Assembly (NCBI RefSeq): GCF_050948175.1 | Contig: NC_135198.1 | Location: 11,049,001 to 11,113,000 of the forward strand | Source: Xylocopa sonorina | Lineage: Eukaryota; Arthropoda; Insecta; Hymenoptera; Apidae | Direction: 5' to 3' | DNA: 64,000 nt | In this document: positions 1 through 10,534 of the stretch, piece after piece | Position numbering within the stretch: the first letter of the stretch is position 1 | How the letters are laid out: each line of letters starts with the position of its first letter | The notes under the pieces: generated by a model | What the model was told of the DNA's origin: nothing | The model's input: only the letters and a program-made list of their open reading frames with translations | Databases searched by the model: none | Translations under genes and position numbers: made by a program

Positions 1-2342
1 AAACACCGGATACTCCGTGCGAATATACAGATTCGAAATTAGTTATCGGTTTCTATAGCTTGGAACCCGAGCTTCTTCCCTCAAAGTGTTCTCCGATAAA
101 GTTATCAAATTTATTATTAATTAACGGATATTTTATTAAGGCTTAATGCTTCGTAAAGTAAACGCAGCGCAGCGTTTCGGAAAATTGCACAGGTAAAAGA
201 TACGCAGCGTGAAAACGGTTTAACGAGATGCACCGAGCGCACCATCGCGTTCTCCAAGCTTGCGCACCCTCTTTCGCCTGCGTCGATGCTAACTATCGCG
301 CTTGGAATTTATACCATGACTGCTTAACGTCCGGAAACCGACTTCGACCATATACGATATCGTTCAGCCGGCAGTTCGACGTGCCCGTTTCCTAATTTCG
401 CACGCGAGCACCGCCATCGACGGAAGCCCCGACCCTGACACTCGAATTATCCGGATAACTTAAACCGGTCGTTACGCCCCTTCGCCGAGACGCGAGTTCC
501 GCTGGTCAATAAGCGTAACTAAACCAACCACCGACCCTCCGTTCGAACTTCTAATTAAGATCGTGGAAACGAGGCTAATTAAAACGGGGGAAACGAATGG
601 CACGGGCAGAGGAAGACACCGCGCGAGGAGAAGAACCCTTGGCTCGCTCGAACGAGGAAAGAATATTCCACCGTCCTTCCATAGATCACAGGGTCGAAAA
701 TGTGTTCTCCGTCTCTCGTGCTTGGGGTGTCGGTGCCCTGATTTAGAACTCCAATCTGTCGAGAGGCTATGGGTTCTACTTAAGAATGTACACGTTCCAC
801 GTTGGAAATCGTCCGTTACGAGGAGACGTGTTCGAACCGACAGCGTTCCAAGATCAATCGACACCCTTTCGACTCTCTGTTTAGACGGGCGCAACAACAA
901 GATTTTCCGTTACATCCCCGGTTGCGTTCATCAACGTTCCCCCAGAAACGAGAAAGGGTTACGCGTGTACAGCTGCCATCGATAATCTCGTCCACGAGGT
1001 GATCGGACCGAGAGAATGATCGATGAACCGGTCTGACTAATCGAGAACGAAATTCGACACGAAATAACCGACGAACACCGAGATACCGCACTGTGGTACC
1101 TTGCTAGAGAGCTCGACGAATCCAGCGAGCAGGTATACGCGACTAGCAGGAGCGCTGTAGCAGCGGGTATAACCGATGACAGATTGACAACCGCCGGTTA
1201 TACAAACCCCACGGGGAAATAATTCGTCGTCTCGACAACTTCACGACCCCTTAGTTACACACCGCGGCAGTACGTTACCGGTACGTCTATCTGGGACTTA
1301 ACGCCGCGCGTCAAGGAAATCCAGCCTCGGCCAGCTTGCGTTGGAAATTTAAACGCGTCATTCCTCGCGTGCGTACTCGCGCATAGCTTTGTTATCGCCG
1401 CGAATACATCCGAGGACTTCCACGCGTAAATCAGCCGCGTCGACGCGGCTCGGAAGTTGATTAACCCACGTGCCGGGAAAACGAAGATACTCGCTCGTTG
1501 CGCGCCACTTAACGCCTCGCGCCTCTCGCCAGACCGAAGGAGACCGTTCAAGTAGAGCGTAACATTCGCGGGCGGGCAGAATCGAGACAATCGATCGGTT
1601 ATATTCTCCAACGATTTTCCAACGAGCAATAATTAATCGATATTTTCCAACGGTGCACACGGCTGGCGTTGTCGATCGATCCTGAGAACCTCCAGAGACC
1701 AGGGTGTATCGTGATCTAATGGCTCATAGGCGACCTAATTACGGTTGGACCGCGAGCCAGCACATTTCACGTCGACGCGTAATGCTCCGACCGAGTCCAC
1801 TTATCATCCCACAAGGCTACCGTGCGATATCCGATCGGAGCCATTAGTTCGCTCTTCGAACATGGAAATGAGCCCCGCGGAGGTGGGAAAAAAGTGTACG
1901 GGAAACACAACGGTCGACGAACTCGAAGGAAGAATCGTCGAGATGGATCGAAGAGGTGATCCCTCCTAACGGAGAAAGCTACGCAGTCGTACCGGATAAA
2001 GAAAGAAGGAAGGAGGAAGAAAAGAAAAGGAGGCGAGGACAGGAAGCGCGTAGGGAAGGTATCGGACGCGGTTGGGTCGGGGAGAGGACTTAATCCGGGA
2101 CGCGTGTCGGCGAACCATTTGTTCGTGGTGGCTGAGGAACGTGGCCGGCGCTAAGAAATCGCCTCGTTGACACTTCACGGGCGATAGGTGACGTTAAGAA
2201 GAGAAATCACGGGGATCAGGGCGCGGGGCCACGGTACGCGAGGGACCTCGGATAGACTATATCGACAAGGTACCCTACCGCGTCGTCGACACGACGAGCA
2301 CTGTAAATGGTAAAGGCAGAAACATCAAGTCGACCAGAAGTA

Positions 2343-2373
<31 letters not shown>

Positions 2374-2380
2374 GAAAGAA
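2343..2380. repeat. (GA)n simple repeat
   Basis: Nearly uninterrupted GA dinucleotides followed by GAAA variants. It lies in the KDM1A intron. GA tracts can bind GAGA-factor-like proteins in insects, but no function is shown here. Confidence 0.9.
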
Positions 2381-3673
2381 GGAGATAGGTAGAGAGCCCA
2401 AGTCGTCGCTGGGCTGTGTTGTACGTGTGTACAGGCCCAAGCGCGGTGTGCACAGATAGGCCGAAAGTGGCCATGGGAAAGGTATCGGTGCGTTAAGGCC
2501 AAGACTGGATTCCGCGGGGCGAGGCCGGCTCGTTGGCGGGTAGGAGTGTACAAGGTCTTCGATACCTCGTAAATTACCAAGAGGGGTCCCTCTCTGCCAT
2601 CCAGCTCTCGACTCAACTAATGTTCAAAGCTGTGCCTACGTTTTCGTCCCGCGTCGAGGAAACACACCGAACGCCGTTTCCATTCGTCCCCCGAGCGCTC
2701 GGGTCTATTTCACACTTTTTTCTCGACGGTGCTTGTTTCGGCAAATGAGCCACGGATCGGGGGCCCTCGCATCCCCCCCTTAGGTACCCTCGCCGAGTTT
2801 ATTTCCAAACGGATCGGTAAACATCCCGGGGACCACGAAATCGATCGGAGATCGAAAGCGAAAGCTCATTAAACCGCGCGCCGTTCGGACTCCCCTATAT
2901 TACCGACGATATTCCGTTTGGTTCGTAAATTTCACGGAGAACCGACCGGAACACGTTATTATGGGAAATACGAAACGCGGGTTGGTCCTTGGCCGCAGGT
3001 CGTCGCGACGACCGCCGATCCTTAACTCGATCCTCTGATTTCGATCTACGGGACCGAGGGGAATAACTCGAGCCTAGATACTCCGGATTCTTACCTCGGC
3101 CGTAAATATCTACATCGTTTCTAGAGTCGACGTTCAATCGACGATCTATGCGTTTGCGTCTGTGCGTGCGCGCGTGTGTGTGCGCGTTGCAAACGATATT
3201 TAACGATCGACGATCCATCTTCGGACGGGTTGCGGAGATTCGAATGAATTTTCACGATTCTAGGTGTTACATACGTACATAGAGGGAAAGCATTCGCGCG
3301 TTGACGCGACTGTATACTCGAGGAGTGCATAAAGGAACGGAGAGGAAAAGGGACGACGATGGAGGAAGTTTGTTTGAAAAACATCAGCGAATGCACACGA
3401 CGCGACGGAGGCGTTCATGAATGAACGCATGAAACGCTGGCCCTGTGACCCTCCCATAAGACTGTCGCGCGTTTCGAGGGGCAAAAGGATCGGCGAGGTG
3501 CGCGCGAAGTTAACTTTACGACAGTATAATTTTGGTAGCGACACAGGGACGGCGTGGAATGCGACGATCGAAGTGAACGAACGGTGTAGAAGACTTCGAT
3601 ACGTCGTAAACGGGGCCCATCCCTGGCCCCTTCACGGGCCTCGTATCCACCTCTCCATCTTCGACGACGGTAG

Positions 3674-3719
3674 GTGTACGTACATACGCGTATATATACA
3701 TATATATATGTATGTACAC
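3674..3719. repeat. AT-rich imperfect palindrome
   Basis: The left arm GTGTACGTACATA and the right arm TATGTATGTACAC are inverted with one mismatch, around a core of TATA repeats. It could extrude a hairpin or simply be a decayed TA/CA microsatellite. Confidence 0.7.
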
Positions 3720-4622
3720 GCATAATATCCTGGCTGTGGCTACGTTTTCGTCCTACCAATGCGCCGGAGACTGACAACGAACGACCGAAAACACCGCGAC
3801 GAGACACGACCGGTCTACGTATCGCGAACAAAAGCTCGATAACTCTCTATTATACGAGCGATCGGTAGAGGAAACAAGGGGATCGTCGCGACGCTGATGA
3901 CCACGGTCACGGTTGTACATTCCTGAATTTTACTACCAAATCGTTTCCACGGGCAGATCGCGCGACCAGACGAAAAACACAGTGTACCGGCGGGAATGTA
4001 TTCTCCTCGTGTCCTAATAAAAAACGTCGAGACGCTGGGATCTTTGTTAAATAACTGGTATTCGCGTGGATCGTAGGACGCTAACGAGACGCGACACGGA
4101 TTCGACTGATACAGGAGGAATAAAAAGCGGACGACGGGCACGGACGGGGATGGTCGGCGACATTAAAAGCGAAAAAGTATCTCGAATGAATATTTCAGCC
4201 TAAACGGTTTTTCGGTCAGTGGCTATTAACCCTGCAGCCGGGATTCGTTTGAAACCGAGAAGGAACCGATGGTCCGTAAAACGGAGCCGGTGGTACCGCG
4301 AACGGAGTTCAAGACACGGAAAGGAGAACCGATTATATCGGGGGATCCGACGTTGGCTCTCGGAACTTTCGACCAGGGGGATATACTCACGAGAGAGTGC
4401 CTATTGTTGTGCTTAATTTACCGTTAAATTGTTTACATCTCATTAATCGCCGAGAAGGAACCTGCGGGCAGACCGTCATGATCATCGATGCACGTCAGTC
4501 ATGGACTTGTGGGCATCGCTTTAATTTCGAATTGACCACCATGGCCGCGTACCGCCGTGGCCCCCATAAGAACGCAGGGGCGCGCACCATCTCCTCATCG
4601 TGCTCGTCTCTTGTTTCATACT

Positions 4623-4675
4623 ATCTCTCTCTCCCTCTTCCCCCCTCTCACAGTCACTCTCTCTCACTCTCTCTC
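4623..4675. repeat. CT-rich low-complexity tract
   Basis: Runs of CT with CCCT and CACT interruptions. Low-complexity DNA within the KDM1A intron; no coding potential. Confidence 0.85.
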
Positions 4676-5955
4676 GAGTTCGCTCTTTCCCGCGCTAGAT
4701 GCAGTCGAGTGCGTGGTCGGGTAGAACGACACGGGTGGAAGCAATATTGGAACTCGAGCCGGACTCGACCGGTTCGTTCGTTCACTGTCAGTCGAATGTG
4801 CTTCGCGGTAGCGACACACGCGACCACGTTATTCCGCTGACGGTTACGGTCCACTGATACGCAGCATCCAGCAACGTCCACCAGGGATATCTATTAACGC
4901 TCCGTTTACCGTTCGTTTACTGGGGACGATATTTCGCACGAGATCCACGCTAACCGTTCATGCTTGGAGCTTCGCGCGATTTAAACGATGGACAGAGGCT
5001 TCCGGGTGAGAATCGTGCCGCTTGAATTACAAGTAACGTCATTACGGCTCTTAGAAGACTCTCCCGAAGACGTGTTCCCGTTGAAACTGCCGCTTGAGAC
5101 TGTCGCGAGCTCGATCTTGATGAATAGAATAGTACCGTATGAAGGACGCTTGCGAAATTACACTCAACAACTTTTCCTACACTTTTCAGTAGAAAAATTG
5201 AATACAGCGATGCCAAGGCAACATCGAAATTATTTCCACAGGGAGGTTCGGCGGTAGTTTAATGTAAATACCTGGGATAAATGATTAGGGAACCGGGCAA
5301 GGTAAGACCGTTACTGGGACTTGTTCAGGGTTAGGAACAGAGGGGATCCACTGGACGGTGTAAAATACGAAACCGCTTGATTATCTATAGTCATATTTCT
5401 CACCGTTTTCGTTTTTGTTAACGCATTAGTACGCTCGGCGTACAGCGAATACACGCTATGATCATAGTATAATTTCACATAATGAGAACTCTGGTAACCG
5501 ATCGGTTAAGGGATATAGCGTACTATCTACACGGAATCTCATGCTATCGACTTTCAATAAGGTTGATAAAGTCAACCGCACGGACCACGAGCGCGCGAGA
5601 CTATCCGACGCCAGTAAAGGAGATGCAACCCGCGAATAATTCACCCGTTATCTATACCATCTACTGGCTGGTTAAGCAATTTCTCGAGAACGTCGATATA
5701 ATGCCTTGTATACGCGTTACGCCGTTACACACGAGGCATACAACGAACGAATCACGCACGTCTCACGAAATTAGAATGTTTTCGCGTGTTCAACGCGTCT
5801 CAATGAGCAACGTGTGTACGGTCGATGGTAATTACCATCGATTTAAACGGCGGTTTAAATAAATTCGAACAGTACCGGTGCGGTGAAAGTAAGCAACGGT
5901 TGATTTAATATAGCAAATCGCTACTTTATGCAGCATTAGCGGTTCCAGGACTTAC

Positions 5956-6104
5956 CTGTTAGATGACTGCCGGTGAACTCGAAGTCGTCGTCCTGGTCCC
6001 AGTGTTTCAAGCTCAGATTCGACAGCGACGTTGCGTTGGCGAATTCTAAATTCGCGAAGTGCCAATCCAATATTTGACGATCCTTCGAGGAGAGGTACAC
6101 GTCA
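5956..6104 (-). CDS. KDM1A: KDM1A coding exon 10 (return to the oxidase domain), last one in the window
   Basis: It encodes SDVYLSSKDRQILDWHFANL, then EFANATSLSNLSLKHWDQDD and FEFTGSHLT, almost identical in pattern to vertebrate LSD1. It ends in phase 1 at a perfect GTAAGT donor. No following exon was found between this point and the left edge. Confidence 0.96.
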
Positions 6105-8597
6105 CTGTCAACAACAAGAACAAATTATAAAGATTTAATCCGCGATAAATAGAACGGAACGTACGATGTGCGAATCTTACCTAGGAGGGGATGCTTCTAA
6201 CTCTTGTAGCTTTGCTTCGATTTCTTTTTGCTGTTCGGAAAGTTGATCCCACTCCTAATAAAAAATGTCATATAAAGTTTCTAGTCAAAAACATGATCAC
6301 ATTTCGATAAATCATACCTTGCATGCATTGTGGAGGTCACGTAATTTTGAGCGCAATACAAATTCCTGTGTTATATCGCGTGTTTGCAATTTACTTTCGG
6401 TCATTTCCTTGTATTGTTTGTTCAATTCGACTAAGCGATCCATGATCGATATCATCTGTAAAAGGGATAGTGTTATTTTCGGAACGTTTCGTATATAAAT
6501 AATAAAGAAAGAGAAGAGGTTACTCACTCTGTGTTGATTAGTGATGAGTCGACCTTGGAGCGATAAAACGGAACGCAAATGAGCTACTTGACGCTGTTTG
6601 ACGCCCTGTTCCTGTAGACGTATCACCCATTCCAAGGCCTGACCCAACGAAACCGGTCGCGTATTACCACCTTGTCCTGATCCAGCGCTACCCACGTAAT
6701 TAAAATCTAACTGATGCGAAAGATACGACGTTGCTTCCAGTAACCGGTTAAACTCTCTCTCTACCATTTCGTCTTTATCTTTCGGCACCTATCCACGATG
6801 AAAACATTGAAACTTTGTAAATAATATTTTCTTAAATATTCAGTTATTACAATATTTGGGTTTGAGATATATTTCTATTAACCGTTTGGCCGTCGCTTTC
6901 GTACAAAGGACACTTTTGTCGAATTTTATGGAGTTCCATATCAATCTGTTTACTCAGAGTTGTTACAGGATTTCCGCCCAAACCCGTAACTACCATAGCA
7001 CCGAGATCGGCAATGTACGAAGATTTACGAAATGTCGCAATACGTCCACCAACGCGATCCTATACAATCGGAAATACATGTAAATGTTGTTCATTGTTTA
7101 ACCGTTCGGATAAACTCGAAACAATGTAATTACCCGTGCTTCAAGTACAATTACTTCTAAACCAAACTGTTGCATTTGCTGAGCAGCAGCTAAACCAGCA
7201 ATACCTGCACCGATTACGATTACTTTGCCTAACTTTTTAGTAGGTAATGGCTGAAATAAGGGAGATCGAAATATTATATCTTACGTACTAAAAAATAAAA
7301 AAAATTAAAAAAACGAATAAACGAGATTAGTATAAAAATACAAATTACCTTAAGACGCTTAAATGCTCCAAAATTTATAAAGCCGTGCCTCTCCAAAAAT
7401 GCGTGAATTCGTCGTGTCAATACTGTGTCGCTATTATAAGGCGGCTCTATCGCTGGCAAAGCATTTTCAATTATTAACTGTTGCTTAGGATTTTCAAGCC
7501 ACAGTTGTAACTAAAACAAGACATTCAGGAGTAAGGAATAAAGGAAATATGATAGTTTATAGTTCGTTAAAATTAAGTGCCGTACAAGTCTATTTCTAAT
7601 ATGAAGGAAAACTTTCTGAGTCTGTGCTGGACCACTAGAAACATCCGGGAAGCAAGCTGCTTCAGTAGAGGTTAGCTTATCGAATGGAAGACGACTTTGA
7701 AATGCTGCCCCTTCCAATCCATTAAGCAATTCTTTCACTATAATCAATCAATTTAACACAAGTTATCATTTAACTCATTAGAAGAACAAAATTGATATTT
7801 ATTATAAAGATGTACTCTTACCATGCGGATCTTCGTGATCACTATCTTGATCATCTTCTTCCTTCACTTCAATCTTCGGAGCTGATGATGTAGGAACAGA
7901 TTGTGGTATACTAGCATCAGTATCTTTTTTCACTTCAGGCACAACCTTCTTCTCAGGTGTAACAAGTCCAGGTTTGGATTTTTCCGATGTATCCGAAGCA
8001 TTTTCATCTTCCAACTGATTATACTTCTCTTCCATTTCCCTGTACTCCACCTGTACACAATCACATGGGTATGTTCTAAAGTGAATGTCAAACGAATAAT
8101 ATTCAACTGTGAATTATTTTATAAGTGAAACATCACAGAGTATATGGGAATGTACCTTGACGATACAGGTTAAAAGTTTCCATAGTTATTTATGAATTAA
8201 AACTTGCATAACATATACTCATTTTCATTTACACATGACACACTCGATTATAATTAGGATTCTAAAAACTTATGATCGTTGACAAGCTAAGATAAACAAC
8301 AAATAATACATCTAACCTAAATATAACCTATTCTAGTTATCTGCAGCACAGAATCACTTAATATGAACATGTCCTATTCATCTTTCACACAAGAACACGA
8401 ATTGCTTTGTATCATTGTATTAATAAATACAGAAAGACGTACTCTTAATTCGCATTATATTAAATATTAAAAATATACATGCACTAACCACACATCATAA
8501 CAAAAACCTTCTTGAAAAATATCTTTGATGACAAGTAATGTTAAGTACAATAAAGAGATACAGTAAAACAAACCTTTGTCCTTTTCCTCCGACTCAT
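5956..8597 (-). CDS. KDM1A: Lysine-specific histone demethylase 1 (KDM1A/LSD1, Su(var)3-3 type), first ten coding exons, partial
   Basis: This is a nuclear FAD-dependent amine oxidase which, as known for the family, removes methyl groups from histone H3K4me1/2 in CoREST-type repressor complexes. Ten minus-strand exons join with matching phases into 494 codons plus one base: 8574-8597, 7822-8050, 7586-7737, 7349-7510, 7134-7250, 6883-7059, 6528-6788, 6318-6455, 6181-6254 and 5956-6104. Visible parts are a short basic start (MSRRKRTK), an acidic low-complexity N-terminal segment, a SWIRM domain (about residues 85-189), a Rossmann FAD motif GAGIAG (203-208) ending in LEAR, the DRVGGR motif, and the coiled-coil tower insertion (about 340-440). 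The last exon returns to the oxidase fold and ends at SHLT. The remaining roughly 290-320 residues of the oxidase domain, judged from family length, are not in the window, so the next intron exceeds 5.9 kb. Family assignment is firm; the exact first exon is likely but very short. Confidence 0.95.
6181..6254 (-). CDS. KDM1A: KDM1A coding exon 9 (tower coiled coil)
   Basis: It encodes EWDQLSEQQKEIEAKLQELE and ASPP, a heptad-rich return helix of the tower. Ends in phase 2 at a GTAAGA donor. Confidence 0.92.
6318..6455 (-). CDS. KDM1A: KDM1A coding exon 8 (tower coiled coil)
   Basis: It encodes 46 residues including MDRLVELNKQYKEM and RDITQEFVLRSKLRDLH, which match the antiparallel coiled-coil tower that binds CoREST. 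Acceptor TTACAG and donor GTATGA, phases 0 and 0. Confidence 0.93.
6528..6788 (-). CDS. KDM1A: KDM1A coding exon 7 (oxidase domain into tower helix)
   Basis: It encodes VPKDKDEMVEREFNRLLEAT and LSHQLDFN, then a Gly/Ser-rich stretch (SAGSGQGG), then PVSLGQALEWVIRLQEQ, which begins the tower. The Gly-rich stretch sits where I recall vertebrate LSD1 having a shorter linker. Phases 0 and 0. Confidence 0.94.
6883..7059 (-). CDS. KDM1A: KDM1A coding exon 6 (amine oxidase domain)
   Basis: It encodes DRVGGRIATFRKSSY, then ADLGAMVVTGLGGNP and QKCPLYESDGQT, all conserved in LSD1. Phase 0 at both ends, acceptor GTATAG and donor GTTAAT. Confidence 0.95.
7134..7250 (-). CDS. KDM1A: KDM1A coding exon 5 (FAD-binding Rossmann motif)
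   Basis: It encodes 39 residues with the dinucleotide-binding pattern VIVIGAGIAGLAAAQQM followed by VIVLEAR. The three glycines at residues 203, 205 and 208 and the acidic residue ending the second strand are intact, so FAD binding should be preserved. Both phases are 0. Confidence 0.96.
7349..7510 (-). CDS. KDM1A: KDM1A coding exon 4 (SWIRM domain, second half)
   Basis: It encodes LQLWLENPKQQL, then PPYNSDTVLTRRIHAFLERH and GFINFGAFKRLK, the conserved second half of the SWIRM fold. Both phases are 0, with TTTTAG and GTAATT at the borders. Confidence 0.95.
7586..7737 (-). CDS. KDM1A: KDM1A coding exon 3 (SWIRM domain, first half)
   Basis: It encodes GLEGAAFQSRLPFDKL and TEAACFP followed by QTQKVFLHIRNR, a very strong match to the start of the LSD1 SWIRM domain. 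Acceptor TTATAG and donor GTACGG give phases 1 and 0. Confidence 0.95.
7822..8050 (-). CDS. KDM1A: KDM1A coding exon 2 (acidic, low-complexity N-terminal region)
   Basis: The exon begins VEYREMEEKYNQLEDE after a TGTACAG acceptor and ends at HEDPHG with a GTAAGA donor, phase 1. It is rich in Glu, Asp, Lys and Ser, as is the disordered N-terminal arm of this family. Confidence 0.88.
8574..8597 (-). CDS. KDM1A: KDM1A coding exon 1
   Basis: The start codon is followed by SRRKRTK and then a GTTTGT donor, phase 0. It is only 24 coding bases. It was chosen because it is the nearest upstream ATG with an in-phase donor, and because a basic N-terminus fits a nuclear protein. A different or additional upstream exon cannot be excluded. 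Confidence 0.75.
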
Positions 8598-9199
8598 GCT
8601 GTCCGTATGAAATAGATTCCCTGGCAAACGTAATCACTGCTGTGCGTAATCACACAGGTTTGTTTTGACTCTTCAAACCGGCGGTACATACAATTAGGAA
8701 GTCCAGAGACTACAGATAACATAGAACAGCATCGACAAAAATGCAATTAATCACTGACATCTGTATTAAACAATGTCTACTGTATTACGATCAACTTTTT
8801 TAATTAATGCAAATAACATCTTAAAATATAATATGATTTATAAAAATTATTCCTTCGATCTGACTAATCATTATTCCACCAATATCAATGCGAAATTACG
8901 ATTTTATCAATTTCGAAACTGGATATTATCGCCATCTATTGGGGTATTCACAATTCTATAATTGACAGTTTGCATCATGCAGAAATGCATTCAGTTATTG
9001 TGCAATTAGAAATTAATTGGACAATTGCATCTTCTATTGTCACTGCAACGTAAATCTGTTATTATAATTTGAAGCCTTTAATAGTATTTGTATAGGATAT
9101 TTTTTAGAATCAAAAACTGATGGCGATACATGTATGATTACAAAAACTCTGCATTGTTTTGTTTTTAGTAAAATAGTATGATGAATTCTTTAATTTCAG
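8598..9199. promoter_or_regulatory. Divergent intergenic region between KDM1A and DMAC2L
   Basis: The KDM1A start codon and the DMAC2L exons point away from each other here, so both promoters must lie in this short AT-rich stretch. It also holds the unresolved first exon of DMAC2L. One candidate is an ATG at 8773 reading in phase to a GTATTC donor after 8943; it would add 57 residues with a basic, mitochondrial-presequence-like character. A CTCF-like sequence, CGCCATCTATTGG, lies at 8930-8942. Confidence 0.55.
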
Positions 9200-9291
9200 A
9201 CCTTAAGCAGATCAATAAATTCTGCTGTTTTTCAAAATATAAAAAGTCAAAACAGACCATTGTTTTATTGGCTTACCGTCGTATTCAACAG
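9200..9291 (+). CDS. DMAC2L: DMAC2L exon A (first recognised coding exon)
   Basis: It follows a TAATTTCAG acceptor and encodes TLSRSINSAVFQNIK and RPLFYWLTVVFNR, with a GTATTA donor. The WLTVVFN segment matches the family's WLNAVFN. It must be preceded by another coding exon. Confidence 0.83.
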
Positions 9292-9981
9292 GTATTACAA
9301 TACAATGATGCTTTAATTTTATTGTTGAAAATAAGATATATTTAATGCAGAAAGTTTATTGTTCAAGAGTTGATGAAGACCGCTTAAAGGAAATTGGTCC
9401 AGATCGTGCATGCGCAGAATGGTTATTAAGGAATGGAGCATCTGTCAGATGGAAAGGATTTTCTGAACAGTTGACTGATTATAATGCAATACCAGGCGGT
9501 GGAAATTATTTGATAGAGGCTGTCGAAGCAAATAATGCTGGAATTTGTGATGTGGGCTTTCGACATTTTGGTCAGTATTATAGTTGATTTAATGGTATAA
9601 AATACATAAATTAAATTGGATTCTAATTATTAATTATGATTACCAATTTTAGAGGGATGTAAATACATAAAGAAAGTAAAGCTTGAAAATTGTAAATATA
9701 TTGATAACAATGCTTTGCGTTACTTATCACTTCTTCAAGACTCATTGACTAATCTAGAAATCATAAACTGTAAAAGTGTAGACGACGATGGTTTATTTAA
9801 ATTGAAAGTACTAAAGTATGTATTTTACATGCAAACAGAATTGAATAAGAGTAGTAAAATCTTGATATGTTTCAGAAATTTGGAAACATTAAAAATTAAA
9901 GGACTGCCAGCTGTGGATAATAATATCGTTCAGAAGGAACTTACAGAAGCTTTACCCAGTTGCAAAATTGACATTGAATGA
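9200..9981 (+). CDS. DMAC2L: ATP synthase subunit s-like / coupling factor B (DMAC2L, ATP5S family), first exon unresolved
   Basis: This is a small leucine-rich-repeat protein of the mitochondrial inner membrane or matrix, linked in the family to ATP synthase coupling (factor B) and respiratory-complex assembly. Four exons join in phase: 9200-9291, 9368-9570, 9653-9815 and 9876-9981, giving 187 residues to the TGA stop. Diagnostic segments are FYWLTVVFNRVDEDR, then IGPDRACAEWLLRNGA, then DYNAIPGGGNYLIEAVEA, followed by degenerate LRRs (VKLENCKYIDNNALRYL; LEIINCKSVDDDGLF). The region 9200-9291 lacks an in-frame ATG, and the base triplet at 9191-9193 is a stop in its frame, so a 5' exon carrying the start must exist upstream. 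Poly(A) signals follow. The related paralogue DMAC2 is an alternative label, but the FNRVDEDR and GPDRACAEWLLR pattern favours the subunit s type. Confidence 0.88.
9368..9570 (+). CDS. DMAC2L: DMAC2L exon B
   Basis: It encodes VDEDRLKEIGPDRACAEWLL, then RNGASVRWKGFSEQLTDYNA and ICDVGFRHF, the most conserved block of the family. It ends phase 1 at a GTCAGT donor. Confidence 0.92.
9653..9815 (+). CDS. DMAC2L: DMAC2L exon C (leucine-rich repeats)
   Basis: It encodes EGCKYIKKVKLENCKYIDNN followed by RYLSLLQDSLTNLEIINCKS, two degenerate LRR units. Acceptor TTTTAG and donor GTATGT. Confidence 0.92.
9876..9981 (+). CDS. DMAC2L: DMAC2L exon D (C-terminus)
   Basis: It encodes NLETLKIKGLPAVDNN and ELTEALPSCKIDIE then TGA, matching the family ending in ALPSLEL-like residues. 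Acceptor GTTTCAG. Confidence 0.92.
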
Positions 9982-10053
9982 ATGCTTTATACTTTAGTGA
10001 CATAATTATAATAACAGGAGTGCTTGAGGAATGTTTTTTTTAACATATACAGT

Positions 10054-10059
10054 AATAAA
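10054..10059 (+). promoter_or_regulatory. Poly(A) signal for DMAC2L
   Basis: AATAAA lies 73 bases after the DMAC2L stop, with a second AATAAA-like stretch just after it. Position and strand fit the 3' end of this gene. Confidence 0.65.
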
Positions 10060-10165
10060 ATAAATAAATTGTAGATACCAATCCATGTCGAACTCTTTTA
10101 ACATAATAACAATTGGTCGCCATCAACACACGCATACGCACATGACAACAAACTTTTTTGCGTAC

Positions 10166-10394
10166 TTATGACGAAATGATATATCTTAAGAGAATTTTTA
10201 CCTTATCGTATATTTGGCATGTTGTAGCAACTTCATAATTCTTTTCGACGCACTTGTCACAAAATATGACAACGAAAAATAAAAAATTACGACCGCACAG
10301 ATCAAATCGTACATATTCAATTTATCGGACGTACCGGAAATTGAATTGTGCGCAGAAGTAGCTGAAATTCCCGCCAAAGTTTCGTTTCCGCCAT
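10166..10394 (-). CDS. Possible tiny two-exon gene, unknown product
   Basis: An ATG at 10394 in a good context (CAACATGGCGG) opens 20 codons, MAETKLWREFQLLLRTIQFP, ending exactly at a GTACGT donor (exon 10335-10394). An 82-base stretch with a T-rich tract ends in CAAG, and the next in-phase segment (10166-10252) adds 28 residues, or continues through a GTAAAA donor after TATACGATAAG. I do not recognise the 48-residue product. It lies head-to-head with MRNIP, so a shared promoter is natural. The alternative is that CATGGCGG is only a YY1/Pho-like promoter motif of MRNIP and no gene exists here. Confidence 0.3.
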
Positions 10395-10534
10395 GTTGGT
10401 CAGACTGCGTCGTAAAGGACAAAGTGAGTGATTCGAAGTTTGAAATAAGTTTCAAAGTGTAAATGTTCTAAGTTTAACAATTTTAGTGTTAAAAAAAGTG
10501 CTGTTCGGCATCGATTTATGCAAATTGTAACATT

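Larger units (their letters stand above)
1..5955 (-). other. Long KDM1A intron, no further exon seen
   Basis: The donor of exon 10 opens an intron that runs to the window edge. I looked for the remaining oxidase motifs of LSD1 on the minus strand and saw none. The stretch is GC-richer than the exons to its right and contains a (GA)n tract, a CT-rich tract and an AT-rich palindrome. Its short open frames show no family resemblance. Confidence 0.7.

Noticed and set aside
5482..5862. 126-codon plus-strand frame beginning with ATG in the KDM1A intron
   Set aside because: No domain, no splice context and no resemblance to known proteins; it fits chance expectation.
10198..10455. 85-codon minus-strand frame with a hydrophobic segment
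   Set aside because: It starts with TTG, and its hydrophobic part is the reading of a T-rich tract that looks like an intron end.
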